A stretch of 64,000 bases of DNA from Ilyonectria destructans (Eukaryota > Ascomycota > Sordariomycetes > Hypocreales > Nectriaceae), in NCBI GenBank assembly GCA_020740775.1, contig JAHEWK010000001.1, positions 2,542,001 to 2,606,000 on the forward strand. Reading direction: 5' to 3'. The notes under the pieces are model-generated. The model worked only from the letters and a program-made list of their open reading frames with translations. It made no database searches and was not told where the DNA came from. A program made the position numbers and the translations under genes. Positions 1 through 11,694 of the stretch are shown in pieces (the stretch's first letter is position 1; each line of letters opens with the position of its first letter).

Positions 1-2
1 GG

Positions 3-1175
3 GATGGCAAGAAGTGTGTCTCCAGCTGTGGAACTCAAGCATACTGGAATAAAAACCAGTGTCTTTGCAAAAGGAACGGTCAGATATTCGACTTGAAGAG
101 AAAGACTTGCAGTTGCCCCAATGGCGAGAATTGGAATGGGAAAAAGTGCGTTGCCAACTGCGGGGACCAAGCCTACTGGAATAAGAGCCAATGCCTCTGC
201 AGGAAGAACGGCCAGGTTTATGATGAGAACAATAAGACCTGCAGGTGCCCCAATGGAATGAAGTGGAGCGGCAAGAAGTGCGTCATTGACTGCGGCGACC
301 ACGCAGGTTGGAAGAATGGCCGATGCCACTGCACGAAGAGCGGCCAGGTGTATGAGTCGAAGACAAAGACCTGCAATTGCCTCGGTGGACAGAAATGGGA
401 CGGAAAGCAATGTGTTACTGACTGTGGGACCCAAGCTGTCTGGGACAGGAAGTACAAGAGCTGTATGTGCAAGCGCAGTGGTCAGATCTTTGACGGAACG
501 GCAAAGACTTGTGCTTGTCCCAAGGGTCAGGAATGGAATGGGAAGAAGTGCTCTACTGTTTGTGGAGCTCAAGCGACCTGGCATGGGAGGAATAAGTCTT
601 GTGTGTGCAAGAAGAGCGGCCAGGTTTTCGACGGAAAGGTGAAGACTTGTGCCTGTCCCAAAGGTCAAAAGTGGGATGGAAGGAAGTGCACTACCGACTG
701 TGGAACCTACGCAACCTGGGATGGGAAGTACAAGACCTGCGTTTGCAATTACAGTGGCCAGGTCTTTGACAGAAAGGCGAAGACTTGTGCCTGTCCCAAA
801 GGTCAGAAATGGAATGGAAAGAAGTGCTTCACCGACTGTGGACCTCACGCTACCTGGGACGGGAGGAAGAAATCATGTGTGTGCAAGAAGATCGGCCAGA
901 TTTTTGATCGGGGATCAAGGACTTGCGCCTGCCCCAAGGGACAGAAATTGACTGCATATGGATGCCAGCACGACTGTGGCAATGATGCTTCCTGGAACGA
1001 AGGACGAAAGGCTTGCGTGTGCAAGAAGAAGACCACGGAGTACACCAAAGACACCAAACAGTGCAAGTGCATGGGCGGCATGATTTACAAGGATAAGTGC
1101 ACTTGCCCGAAGGGACAGACGTTTGACAAGTCCAAGCAGAAGTGCCAGCGTAACCGCTATTACATTCCCTACTAG
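3..1175 (+). CDS. Tandem Cys-rich repeat protein (5' partial)
   Basis: The reading frame is open at the left edge of the window, so the N-terminus (and any signal peptide) lies outside; the stop is at 1173-1175. The visible 390 residues are about eight copies of a unit of roughly 43 residues carrying six cysteines in the order C-x-C, then C-x3-C, then C-x-C. Recurring pieces are CPKGQKWNGKKC, DCG, an A-x-W pair and a KKSGQVFD segment. The last unit is divergent and the protein ends in a short basic tail, RNRYYIPY. The repeats are rich in Lys and Gly, with no transmembrane segment. The spacing suggests disulfide-bonded extracellular modules, such as a wall or adhesion protein; that is inference, as I do not recognise a named family. 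No intron is needed in the visible part. Confidence 0.75.
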   Translation, partial: DGKKCVSSCGTQAYWNKNQCLCKRNGQIFDLKRKTCSCPNGENWNGKKCVANCGDQAYWNKSQCLCRKNGQVYDENNKTCRCPNGMKWSGKKCVIDCGDHAGWKNGRCHCTKSGQVYESKTKTCNCLGGQKWDGKQCVTDCGTQAVWDRKYKSCMCKRSGQIFDGTAKTCACPKGQEWNGKKCSTVCGAQATWHGRNKSCVCKKSGQVFDGKVKTCACPKGQKWDGRKCTTDCGTYATWDGKYKTCVCNYSGQVFDRKAKTCACPKGQKWNGKKCFTDCGPHATWDGRKKSCVCKKIGQIFDRGSRTCACPKGQKLTAYGCQHDCGNDASWNEGRKACVCKKKTTEYTKDTKQCKCMGGMIYKDKCTCPKGQTFDKSKQKCQRNRYYIPY

Positions 1176-4100
1176 TGTTCTATACGAAATTTATTAGTTG
1201 CTGTTGTTACGAGACTTAATATTGACACTTTTATTTCATATGACTAACTAAACGAACTAAGAGCGTCAGAAGACTGCGGGTTTGCGTTGCAATAATTAGG
1301 AATGGGTATCGCGGCAACATCGGCTATCAGAGTGATGTAGTTCGTTTATCATCAGCAATTTATGATTTGATTTCACTCGCTCATGTGGCACAGTCTAATA
1401 TTGAGGAGCTATCTAAGTCAGAGCAAAGATTTTCTCATGCATTAATGACCATTTGTTTCCCAAGATGCCGCTACTCTGTTACCGTTTCTTCCAATCCATA
1501 ACACGGTCAATTAATGTCTCAAATCCGACTCATGTAGTGTGGGAGCCGATCAGAAGATGTAAGCTTAGTAGGCGTTCTTTTTCCTATTCTGGCAATCGTC
1601 TCCTCAGTCTGATTCGCGGAAGCAAGCAATGCGATAGGCAAATGTTTTATAGCTGATACCAGGATAATTGCCGTATCTATGATCCCGCTACTGCGGCCAC
1701 GTGATCGGAAGAGAGAAATCGGTGCCGGATTTGCGGGCGCGTGATGGCTGAGCTGGCGCCGGCACGGCAGATAACGAATCTTTAATGCTACTTCTTCGGT
1801 CGTGGACCAATCATGATTTAGTTTGACGTTTTTTATCGCCGTCAATGCGAGGTTTCCCAGTCGCCACCACAACGACAGTATAACGCTTCAGCCCAACATC
1901 ACACAACTAAACAAGCGCTCTTTATTATTTGCGGAGGCGGAACATCTAGTGGGAGTTACCAACATCAGCTCATCTTCCAGAACAGCAACAAAAGTGATGG
2001 ACATGCCGCTTAGTTTATTGTAGCTGGCTAGGCTCGTTTCGAACGTAGCGTGGTATGCACACTTACACAATACCGTTAGGTCTATCGCCCAGACTTTACT
2101 TTTGCAGAGCAACTACAGTGGTTCTACCGAGATCGGACCATCAGTTTTTGCTTTTTATTTGGATGTGCAAGGCCTGTCTCGCTTATCAATCCATTGTCGC
2201 TCGTAACGTTGTGTTGATTAAATGTACATGCCCCACGCTAACACAGATTCAAGATAAGAGGGGGCGTGGCTATCTAGGTAAGTGCAATATCGAAGCGACT
2301 ACACAACGGAGGATCATATGCCTCATGCATCATTGTCTCTGGTGTCTCTGTTCTCCCCCCACTTAAAAAGTTTTGCTGACAACTTCCGAACCTCCGTCCG
2401 GATTCGACAGGTCGGTCGACGAGCCCAGCCTCATAGGCATCAATCATTGGGCGCTCCCATTGCAAGTCAAGTTCCTCAGGTTTGACCTGTTTTTCTTTTC
2501 TTTTCAATCAACGTCCAGTCGAGATATAGAATTGGAGTTACAATATTCATCGCGTAGCTCCGGAAGAACCACTCAACGCTCCAAGGGGCGAAAGAGGTGT
2601 AGCCGTAACAGAGACAGACGACACTCGTACAGATTGTGCCAATCCAAGCACAGCGGGGTTTAAGCCAACCAGTGTACGGGAAATGTTTCCGATCGAACCC
2701 TTGTAGCTGGCATGCGCGGTGGAATTGCTACTTGTCTTGCGCGTAGAGCAAAAGCTCTGGAGTGCCGCATGCCGGAGATTCCGACGCATTTGGAACTGGG
2801 CTGGCAAAGGCAAGCTGGGGCAGGGTTCATACGCATAAGCTACAATAACTGCGATACAGACAGTTGCTACTGGGATATAGTCTCGCCAGTAGCTCAGTAT
2901 GGGATTAATGGCAGTAATGTCGAACTCAGTAGCCGTCTGGCCCTGTTGAATACGGGCATCATCAACCCATCGTCATCCAGCCACTCCTTACTGTGGCCCA
3001 TATAGTTATCGAAAACGTAGAGAGAAATTTTAAAACGTCACTGTCTAGCCAAACCAAATGGATAACAGAATTGTACAGATACGAGTCTCATACTTCGCCC
3101 CTAGTGATCGGTGCACCTGACAAACGTCGCCTAGCAAGAATATCGACCGTGTCCCGAACGACGCAACAGCGCCTGAGGAGAAAGATCTGCAGAACATCTA
3201 GGTATGCCCTCCGTATTTGCGGGGCGATAGCAAGGATGATCTGACACTCTCGGACACAGAACTACCGACGATGTTTCTAGAAGGTGATTTCGGCAATCTG
3301 ATGTGTCCTCCGGCTCCCCTTCAGATCTAAATCCGGACACGGCTGTCCCGGAGCCGGAGCCGACTCCGGCTCTAGCATCACATCGATACCCCAGACTGCT
3401 CCATCTACCCCGCACGCACGGGTCAGCCCGCTACGCTAAAGCAAACGGACTATCCCTGTCAAAGTCCCTGCTTCTTGCAACTCGAAGCCGCTTCCCAATA
3501 TAGGCAGGTTATCCCGGACTAGGGGTCTCGAACCTCGTCGGCCCCGTGACTGGTGTATAAGTAATGCCCACGTGGGGGGTCTGAGCCCCCTGAGGAGACC
3601 GGCATAGAGACCCTGGATTTGCCTTAGCGTTGCATATACAGTCACTGGACGCTTCTTTAGTGCGCTAGGAAACCCAATCACCTTGTGTGTTCTTACGGCT
3701 AAGGCGTTCGCTTGCTCGTCCATATTTGCGGAGTTGTTTTATATCCGTGAGTTGCTGCAAGTCCGTTGCACACGTATTCACTTGCCCGAGACTCCTCACT
3801 TTAGCGAAGGCTGCCAAACCCCATCGATGTCACTGGAAAATTCTCTCTTGCCCTAGTACGTCTTGATCACTGATGAATCGGTGCCGTCAATGCCGATGGA
3901 GTTGCCCTTTTCGCCGAGAAACTCCCATATTGGAAAAGCCCGTCGCGCCATTACTGTCAGACTCTCAGGTCATTTGTCATTTTGCGGCGTTAAACTTTCG
4001 ACACGGATACGGAGTATTGCAAGGCTAGTCGCGGGCTGTACATAATACCAACCCTAGAGGTCCTCTCGTTGGTCACACCACAGGTTCACGGGAGTAAGCC

Positions 4101-4212
4101 AGGCACGGAGAGATTGAGGGCATCGAGAGCAATCTCCAATAAATTATCTATTAACAAAGACTCTCTATATTGAAGAACCGGCACTTTTAGAAAAACAGTT
4201 GCACGCTTATCG
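1176..4212. other. Gene-poor interval with decayed coding remnant
   Basis: About 3 kb without a credible gene. Open frames on both strands are short and look random. One stretch, 3139-3330 (+), reads as 64 codons with one internal stop (TAG after a segment ending EEKDLQNI) and keeps a protein-like composition around the motifs VCPPYLRGDSKDD, LSDTELPTMF and EGDFGNLMCPPAP. This suggests a relic of a secreted or cytosolic protein gene. I cannot assign a family. No terminal repeats or transposase were seen. Confidence 0.4.
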
Positions 4213-6593
4213 CTAAAATGAATCAAACATGGGGTTCCCAAAATTTTCGTCCTCCCACCATCCCATACCCCTAGATTCGTCAATCGTAGGCTGAGAGTTG
4301 TCAAATCCCCCCATGTCCTCAATGTTGAGCAGTTGTGAAGAGTCCGCATACAGCCACGGAGTAGTCGTGAAGGCGAGACTGTCGACCTGCTCAACAGATG
4401 GTTCGTCGAGGACAGTGTTTCGCGAATCTCGCGATGAAGAAGGAGGGGGCTTGCATGATAACGTCGGCGCTTGTTGCCCACCATCTGCTGTGTTGATGGT
4501 GATCTCTGGTGATGTTGCGACGATGATCTCAAGCGTCGAGGTTTCGCCCAAGTCTGCTTGAGCGATTATAGGGGCGAGCGAGGCGTCTAGCAAGCCGGCT
4601 GTTGGAATTTCTTGCGTGTCTGTTGTGGAGTTAAATTGGAGGATGTCCCACATCAAGGGCACACTAAGGTAAATTCTAGAAGGCATCCAGTCTTCCACAT
4701 CCATGCTCTCGGAGCCAGCGGCAATTCGTGTCATCTTGTCCAGATTTCGGTCCTAGGTACTGTCAGCTCGAACTTTGCAACGACAACTTTGCATATGCTA
4801 GAAAACATACCAGTTCTCGACAGGCTTCGGAAGAGGGAATGAAGCTCTTCAAAAACCTCCTGCATTTCGCAAAGTCCGTATTGGACTTGTGCTTGAGCTT
4901 GGTAGCCGCGGCACAGCAGTAATACAGGTGCACGGTGGCTGCAATCGCAGCTACGTGCCCGAAAAATGGATCCACCAGCGGAACCTGCTTGTCCACAACC
5001 ATGTCTATCATGCGAACAATCCAGGTGGAGTGCAGTAGGGCGAGCTCGGACGATCTCCTCCAAAACGTATTCGGGATGGCTAGATTTGGATTGTGTTGCG
5101 CCCCCACAATGTAGAGGAACGGGTGATTCAAAACGGTGTGAATTGAATGGTACGTGAACTGCTCCTTCAGCCACGGTGCGAAGTAATCTCGGTTCATCCT
5201 CACCTCCTCCACCTTGCGTTCGTAGAATTTGACCGAGTCATATCGATGGCACATGGGAATTCTGTTCTCAGTCTCCATAAAGTCGGAAAGCACCTTGGCA
5301 TACATGGAATCGTACCGCCAAGGTTCCTCCAGTTTGTTGCGAGAACAGTCGGACACATATTTTCGTACCTGACTCCAGACCCACCCTAGATGGACGCTCG
5401 TGTTCCAGACTCCTGTGTCGCTTGGTGATGAGCACCCAAGTTCGTCTCGGGGCAAAGGGGGCCCGTTTGGGCTGACTTGAGAATAAGATGGTCGCCATAT
5501 GTCGGTTGGGACACTCAGGAGCCCTGTTTGTCGGCCGTAAGATTGCTCGAGTAACTGGAGACTCCAGAACAGTCGCTTCTTCCGCTCTGTAGTTGGACCA
5601 TCGATAACATATACTGAGGTAAGGTCCAACATGGCAGATCGGCAGAGTTGAAAGGCGAGGCCGAGATTAAATTGGCCGAGGTGAACATTTCCGTCTGTAC
5701 TCCTGTTAGCTTAAGGGTTACTGCACGTCTCAGCCAGCTTTACCATACCCATAAAGGCAGAGTACGCAAGTAGACACAGGCTTTCGATGGTTGGCAGATC
5801 CACCGTCCCGTTTGCGATGCGAAGCATGATCAGACTCTTGGCAATATTTCCATGTAGCTGGGCCTGGTCCCGATTCTCGGAAAATCGCGAAGTCAGTGCC
5901 AGAATGCTGCAGGCAAGCTCTTCGGAAATGGAGCCATAGTCGCTGACTTCTTCACGCTCGAAGCACCAAATCGGTTGCCTGTGACAATACTTAAAATAGA
6001 GACCGATGCCAATGGCGATGTCGGATGCGCAAGGCCGCAGATTTGAGGTTTCGGAATCGAACGTGGCTGTTGAGGGATGGCTGACGGGGTAGTTTGGCTC
6101 GAGAGCCGGAGGAGATGCCGAATAGGACTTTTCTGAAGTGTCGGCGACTTCCTCGATTACTTGTTCATGACGTATGGAGCGCTTTGTCCTAAGGACTTGG
6201 TCAGAACGTTTGATCGCCGCATTCGTCGCAGTCGCATGTACAAGCTCCCACTCAAGATGAGTTCTAATTTCTCTTCCAAATGCGCCAGCCGCTCGTCCTA
6301 TGGATTGTCAAAACGGTCCGGTCTTTGGAAGCGATGGCGGAAGAACGTACCGATCGGCCGCCTTGTGACGGTCGTCTCGCGGGCGGATAAGAGCACGGCT
6401 GCTTCAGGCGGACGCAGCTGGAGCAAGCGGGCTTCTCGCCTGGGCAGCGCGTCTTTTTCCTCCTGCACGACGGTTAGCACGCAAGAAAAAACAGCAAAAC
6501 GGGGGTAAACGCGACAGACTTGCAAGTGAGACAGGCGTGGTGTAGTCGCCGCCTCCCACGAGAGCTGGTCATACCCTCCTCTGGCGGCGTCAT
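4213..6593 (-). CDS. Zn2Cys6 transcription factor, fungal-specific TF domain
   Basis: Predicted exons on the minus strand are 6593-6520, 6462-6351, 6297-6242, 6188-5749, 5694-4811 and 4752-4213, giving 701 residues. The N-terminus has a classical Zn2Cys6 cluster, with Cys at about residues 21, 24, 31, 38, 41 and 48 (CLTCKRKKTRCPGEKPAC, then SSC and VRLKQPC). Intron 1 splits the cluster and uses a less usual GTCTGT donor. A short heptad-like linker (LEEKLELILSG) follows, as in dimerising members. The middle region (DIAIGIGLYFKYCHRQPIW to LLEQSYGRQTGLLSVP and beyond) matches the fungal-specific transcription-factor domain seen in regulators of metabolism. The C-terminus is acidic and Ser/Thr-rich, a plausible activation region. 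It should act in the nucleus on DNA; target genes are unknown. The nearest gene, the Rieske oxygenase, lies about 2.6 kb away, divergently transcribed. Confidence 0.85.
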
Positions 6594-9156
6594 GATGGAT
6601 CTCAACCGGAAGTCCAAGAGGACCGGGCGACCAAAACGTCTACAGGGGACTCTCCTCCACTAAATAGTGAACCCCTCCCGTAAATCAAGCCTGCATTACT
6701 CCATCTCAACGACCATTGGCCCTCTGCTATCTCACGCGGGGTCGGGAACTCAAACTGTATGTAGCTAGCCCATGTATCTGCGGATGTGGGTGCGGGGTGC
6801 GAATAGCATGGAAAGGGGTATCTTTTCCTGCGCCGATTCGACCAAAGGGGCAAAGTGTGACGGGCACGCGATAGCAGATCAGCAGCCGGCTGACAAAAGA
6901 CGAGAATGAATGGGTCAACCCGTCATGGCTGATAGATAAAGAGAAGGGCTGGCGACAAAGAACGGAGACAACAGGAGTTGAGGAGTCACATCTGGTGGGG
7001 AAAGAGAAATCTACAGAGAAGTCGATTTGCAGGAAACCTCACGATGGCCGGCCACCCACACCGAGTGGTGGCGCATCTGTTTACCTGGCCCTAGCTCGGT
7101 GATATCTCACCCCGCATAATGTTAAATTCTCCCGGTGTCGGCCAGGTTGTCGCCCACGGCATCGGCCATGTGACGTCGAAACCCAGGCTTGATCGGTTCT
7201 GGGTATCGCCATGGCTCCCTTCTGGAACAATGTGCAGGATCACCGGTCTCGGCTTATCTGATACGTAACACATGGCTAGCCTTCCTCGATTAGGATACCA
7301 AAACACAAGATGCACAGGATATCTCCACCTCGCGCCTGGGAAGGCTACAGTACCGGCCCGGCCGGCATGGCGTCCAACATGGCAATTTTTGCAAACCTTG
7401 TTCGCGAGAACCGCCTTGGCTGAGACCTGGGCTCCAAAGGGGAAATTGGAGAGAAGCGTAATAGAAAGATCGGCGTTTGCTCTATGTATGCAGTTCCAGA
7501 CGCGAATACCTGTCTGTTGAATGGAATCATGCAAGGAACACCAGAGCGCTTGAGGGAGCGGGGTAGCGAGTTTTGGGGGGTTGGGATAAGACGGCCATGT
7601 TGAGATAGTAGGACTAATAAGTACGGAGTCAGACTAGCACTGACAATGAGACACGCCGCTCGATCCCACCTCTGCACCGCCTGCTGCTCCTCTGCATTTC
7701 TGCGCTTCTGCACCTGCAATGCAGAGCTCCACACAGATATACAGAAGGTCAGCAGACCGGTAAGCGGCAGGCTGGTTTCCCGCGATGGTCGTACACAATC
7801 TCGTTGCGCGCCGCGACCCGATTGCTACGTGACTGATCTAACGCAAATGCACCAATAATTAGGGTTCCATTGGGGAGGACGCACTCCTGACTCAATGGCA
7901 CACCGATGACCTGTGCGCGCGCCTGGGCATCCTTTGCCGGATGCATCTCCTGGCTGCCTTTTTGGTTAAGTAATGCATTCTGGCTGATCCACTTGCCACG
8001 CGGTTTCGAGGATCTGTCTCAAGGTTTTACTGGGGAATGGAGAATGGAGAATGAATCACCGCCACTATTTGGGAAGCTGATAAACAGATGAGGTAGCCGG
8101 TCGTCATCAACCATGGAGAGGGGAGGGGAACAGACGAAGAGGAGGACGTCGCCACCTCTGCAGGCGACTCGAAGTGATCTAGTTATCGTGATTGACGTGG
8201 TCGGGTCCGGCAGATATTTTGGTTCTCTTGCCGCGCGTTGATACCCAATTTTTTCCGCGGTTGACGTTTCCGTTACAAGCGAGATATCTCCACGGACGGC
8301 TGAGGGTGTGTCGTGCAGAGGAATTGACACGTCGTAAAGCGGGGTCCTCCGAAGAGGCAAGTCGCTTCAAAGCACCACGATAAGGCTAGTCGACCAAACT
8401 GCTAGCCGCTGGTTGACAACAGTCTTTGTGTGTGAGTCCTGGCGGGTAAATGATTGAGGTGTCGATAAAATTGCTGCAGATCGTCTTATCAGGCGTCTTC
8501 GGTGTTTCCGAGGACGGGGAATGCTTGCTGGGCCGATGTCTCCCGATTTTTTATTTCTTTTCTTCGACCACAGGACGGGTCAACCGAGTAGGCGGGTACG
8601 CGGGTAGATGAGCATACGAGTACGCGAGAGTGGACCAGTGACAGAGGCGCAGATGGTCACAGGATATAGTCTGATACAGTTAGTAAGGGCTTGCTGGGCG
8701 AACCTGTGATCATCGTCGAATCGCCATTGACCTTGCAAAGGCATCCGTGCTGCGGTTGCCAGCAAGGCCATTCAAAGGTAGGTGCCTCCAAACACGTGGA
8801 CGCGGTCCGGGAGACGAGACGGTGAGTCCAAAAAAAGATGGTGGCCTCGCCTTCAGTTATGAGGCCCCTCCATTCTGTCAGGTGCCGTGTATTCCGGCTG
8901 AACGCCCCCGAGTCCGACGGTGGTCGATAAGACAGCCGGCGCCGAAGGTAAAAGCCCCCGATCAGGTGACCGGCGTTGCGACCCAGTGGAGGGCGCCACC
9001 TGATTGTCTACACTGCGGAAATCGGACAAAGGTATGCGGTAGTGAGAGATAAGACGGACTATATCAAGCTGGCCATGATGGTGGTTTCAATATTTCGAAG
9101 CATCTTTAAGTCTAAGAGTAGTAAAGCAAGTTCTTCTACATTCTACCCACGCTAGT
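6594..9156. other. Intergenic region, TF to oxygenase
   Basis: About 2.6 kb between the divergent transcription-factor and oxygenase genes. Open frames here are short, overlap on both strands and lack recognisable motifs or convincing splice patterns. I see no tRNA, transposon end or large repeat. It presumably holds the two promoters. Confidence 0.5.
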
Positions 9157-9203
9157 CATCTTTGACCCCAGGCATCTTTGACCCTAGACATCTTTGACCC
9201 CAG
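9157..9203 (+). repeat. Three 16-bp direct repeats upstream of the oxygenase start
   Basis: The 15-base core CATCTTTGACCCCAG occurs at 9157-9171, 9173-9187 (one change, CCC-T-AG) and 9189-9203, with a period of 16 bases. The last copy ends 19 bases before the ATG at 9223. It lies in the probable 5' leader and could be slippage or a repeated regulatory site. Confidence 0.8.
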
Positions 9204-9222
9204 ACACCATCTACATTTCACC

Positions 9223-10501
9223 ATGTCACTCCTAAAGAGCCACATGGGTCTTGGATCCGAGGCCCCTGCTGAGGAGACTAATTCCGCGGTCCGAGCTCTG
9301 CCAGCATCCTGGTACACCTCCCAGGAAATGTATGAGCTCGAGAGGCGGGCAATCTTCTCCAAGAAGTGGCTCCTCACCACGCACAAGCTCAGACTCGTTG
9401 AATCAGGGGACTGGCTACGCTATGAGGTGGCTGGCTTTGAATTTGTCATCACCAAAGACCGCACCGGAGCCATCAACGCATTCCACAACGTCTGCAGACA
9501 CCGGGCCTTCCCCATTGTCACCGAGGAGAAGGGCCACAACAGCGTCCTGTCTTGCAAATACCACGGGTGGTCGTACGGCCTCAACGGCAAGCTCGCCAAG
9601 GCGCCGGGATATCAAGATCTCGCGGGATTCGACAAGGCTGCCAACAGCCTTCTGCCACTCCATGTCCATGTTGACAAGAATGGATTTATCTGGGTGAACC
9701 TGGATGCTGGTGCGAAGCCGGAAATTGCCTGGTCCGACGACTTTGACGGTGCCGAGCAGCAAAAGCGGCTCGCTGCCTACGACTTTGAGAACTACCAGTT
9801 CGACCACACTTGGGAGTTGGAGGGAGAGCACAACTGGAAAATCCTGGCCGACAACTACAACGAGTGCTATCACTGCAAGACGGCCAGTCCTGATATTCCC
9901 AACGTTGCGGACCTCAGCTCCTACGACGTCGATACCGCAGGCGGCCACATCCAGCACCTTGGCAACCCTACGCCAGAGCAAATCGAGCGTGGCTTTTCGG
10001 TCACCAGCACCTCCTATTTCCCCAATGCCTCTATGAACGTCAGGTAAGTGCATTACTCTAATCGAAGCCTCGAAACATAGCTAATCATTTTATAGCCCAC
10101 ACTTTTTCGTCTTGCAGAAATCCGTGCCATCTGGCCCCGGCAAGTCAAGCATGAAGTACGAGGTCTACAGGAACAAAAACTCCAGTGACGAGGACTTCCA
10201 AGTAATCAGCGACATCTACAAGAAGGTCGCGTCAGAGTTAGGGCTAGGGTTATACCTTTGCACCAATGAACAGAAGAACCCCAATGCCGGCGTCTTCATC
10301 AACGGCGAGACGCAGCCCACGTTCCAGAACTCGGTGCGCGACCTCATCCAGACCCACTACAAGCGGGAGGTGGACGCCGACTGCGAGATCTGGCCTGCTC
10401 GCCAGGTCCTCCCGAAGTCGGCCACTTCCACCGAGAAGGATATCGGGTTCTGCTCAAACGTGGATTGCTGCAGAATCAAAAAGGAGACCGTCGCTTTCTA
10501 A
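9223..10501 (+). CDS. Rieske-type oxygenase, choline-monooxygenase-like, probably impaired
   Basis: Two exons, 9223-10043 and 10096-10501, give 408 residues. The ATG at 9223 is preferred to upstream non-ATG extensions because it follows a CACC context. Family members are Rieske [2Fe-2S] mononuclear-iron oxygenases; the fungal relatives are usually annotated as choline monooxygenase (choline to betaine aldehyde). The Rieske site is intact: C91-R-H93 and C111-K-Y-H114. The catalytic-domain motif ADNYNECYHC is present with H217, but the position five residues later, where the family has a second iron-binding His before Pro, is Ser222 (KTASP). Further on, where relatives carry a short acidic segment with the Asp ligand before Leu-Cys, residues 322-326 are LGLGL, encoded by TTAGGGCTAGGGTTA. 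The electron-transfer domain therefore looks whole while the mononuclear iron site looks lost. Ligand assignments rest on family knowledge, not an alignment run here. The gene may be decaying or repurposed. Confidence 0.8.
10238..10252 (+). repeat. Telomere-like tract inside the oxygenase gene
   Basis: The bases TTAGGGCTAGGGTTA are about 2.5 copies of the common fungal telomere unit TTAGGG with one substitution. They sit in frame within a coding exon and replace a segment that in relatives is short and contains the last iron-ligand Asp. The reading frame is preserved. Confidence 0.7.
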
Positions 10502-11694
10502 GCAGGTACCGAAATGGAACAGGTTTCTTTAATAATTCCACCCCTTCAACTGTCAATTTAGCGCTATTTAGTTGTCGACGACACACATTTTGATTCACGA
10601 CTGCATATGCCATAGTCGAATACTAAAGAAGTATTCAATCTAGAACAATTGTTCCCCACGCATTGATAATCTCACTCTATCTCTTGACTATGACATGCTG
10701 TTCTTTTAATCGATTTTTGGATCAGTAATTCTAGTGTACTACAGTAAGCTGTCCTGCTGTCATGCTGTCACACCGATGGCTCACCGAACTTCCCACCGAC
10801 CGCTTGGAGCCTCGCGCCCTTAATGCGTACGTCCCAGGCTCTGCCATCATCACCAGCATGTAATAGTTAGTGAGGGAACTGTAATAAGAATTGTAAAGGA
10901 GGGGTATGGGTGGTATTTGTTACTTGAGGGGAGGGATGAGGCAGACTGTTGGAGGGCGAAGTACATATTCGAGGGTGTTGGACTGACCGAGGCACACCGA
11001 GATTTTGATATCAGGTGGGGCTGGGGACGCAGCCAGCAGTCCACATTGTCCAGCCTTCATCGGCGCTCTAGGCTTGGCAATGTGAACTATATAGCAGGTT
11101 ATTGTCCCAAGGTTGAAAGCCAGGAGAAAGGCAAACATCTCTCCCCAACACTTGGGCAGTGCTTCTCTGAGGCCTCGTGGACCGGTCTCGGGTGGCCAAC
11201 TCGTGTTCTCTGCGTCATTAGCCGAGCCTCGCCCCCAGCTGGGCCATTGAGCAACCGATAATCCGCCTGCATGATGACCAGACTTCCAATCAGATCATCG
11301 ACGTGGGTAGCACAACAGTTACGGGTGGCGCGTGATGGCACAGTACACCCGACTTTCGTCAATGAGGCTCAAACTACCCCTCTTTCTCCGTCTCTCGCTG
11401 TTTAGTCCCTAAGCTCGAGCTGGCCTAGATTCCATCTCTTCTTCTGCTGCCAATTTTTGAGTGGACCTGTGTCCGATCGCGTCTCTTGAGAGTGTCGCGC
11501 AAAGCGAAATTCACACAAGCGAATAGAATCACCAATAGCGAAATATTGCGAATTTGTGACATCTGAAACTCAATTCACAGATCCTCAAGTTTCAAACGGC
11601 CCGACCACCCTTCGGACACGGAATCTTGCGGTGCACACTCCCCCCAATCCGGAAGCCCCCGCGACATCCAAGGCGCAGTCTGATGCTCTGAGCC
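10502..11694. other. Intergenic region
   Basis: About 1.2 kb downstream of the oxygenase. It contains an AT-rich 3' flank and then short overlapping open frames without recognisable content. I see no gene, tRNA or mobile element. Confidence 0.45.

Noticed and set aside
3481..3600. Possible minus-strand tRNA: a GGTTCGAGACC match to a B-box
   Set aside because: The flanking bases do not form a T-stem, and no A-box, anticodon arm or acceptor stem fits.
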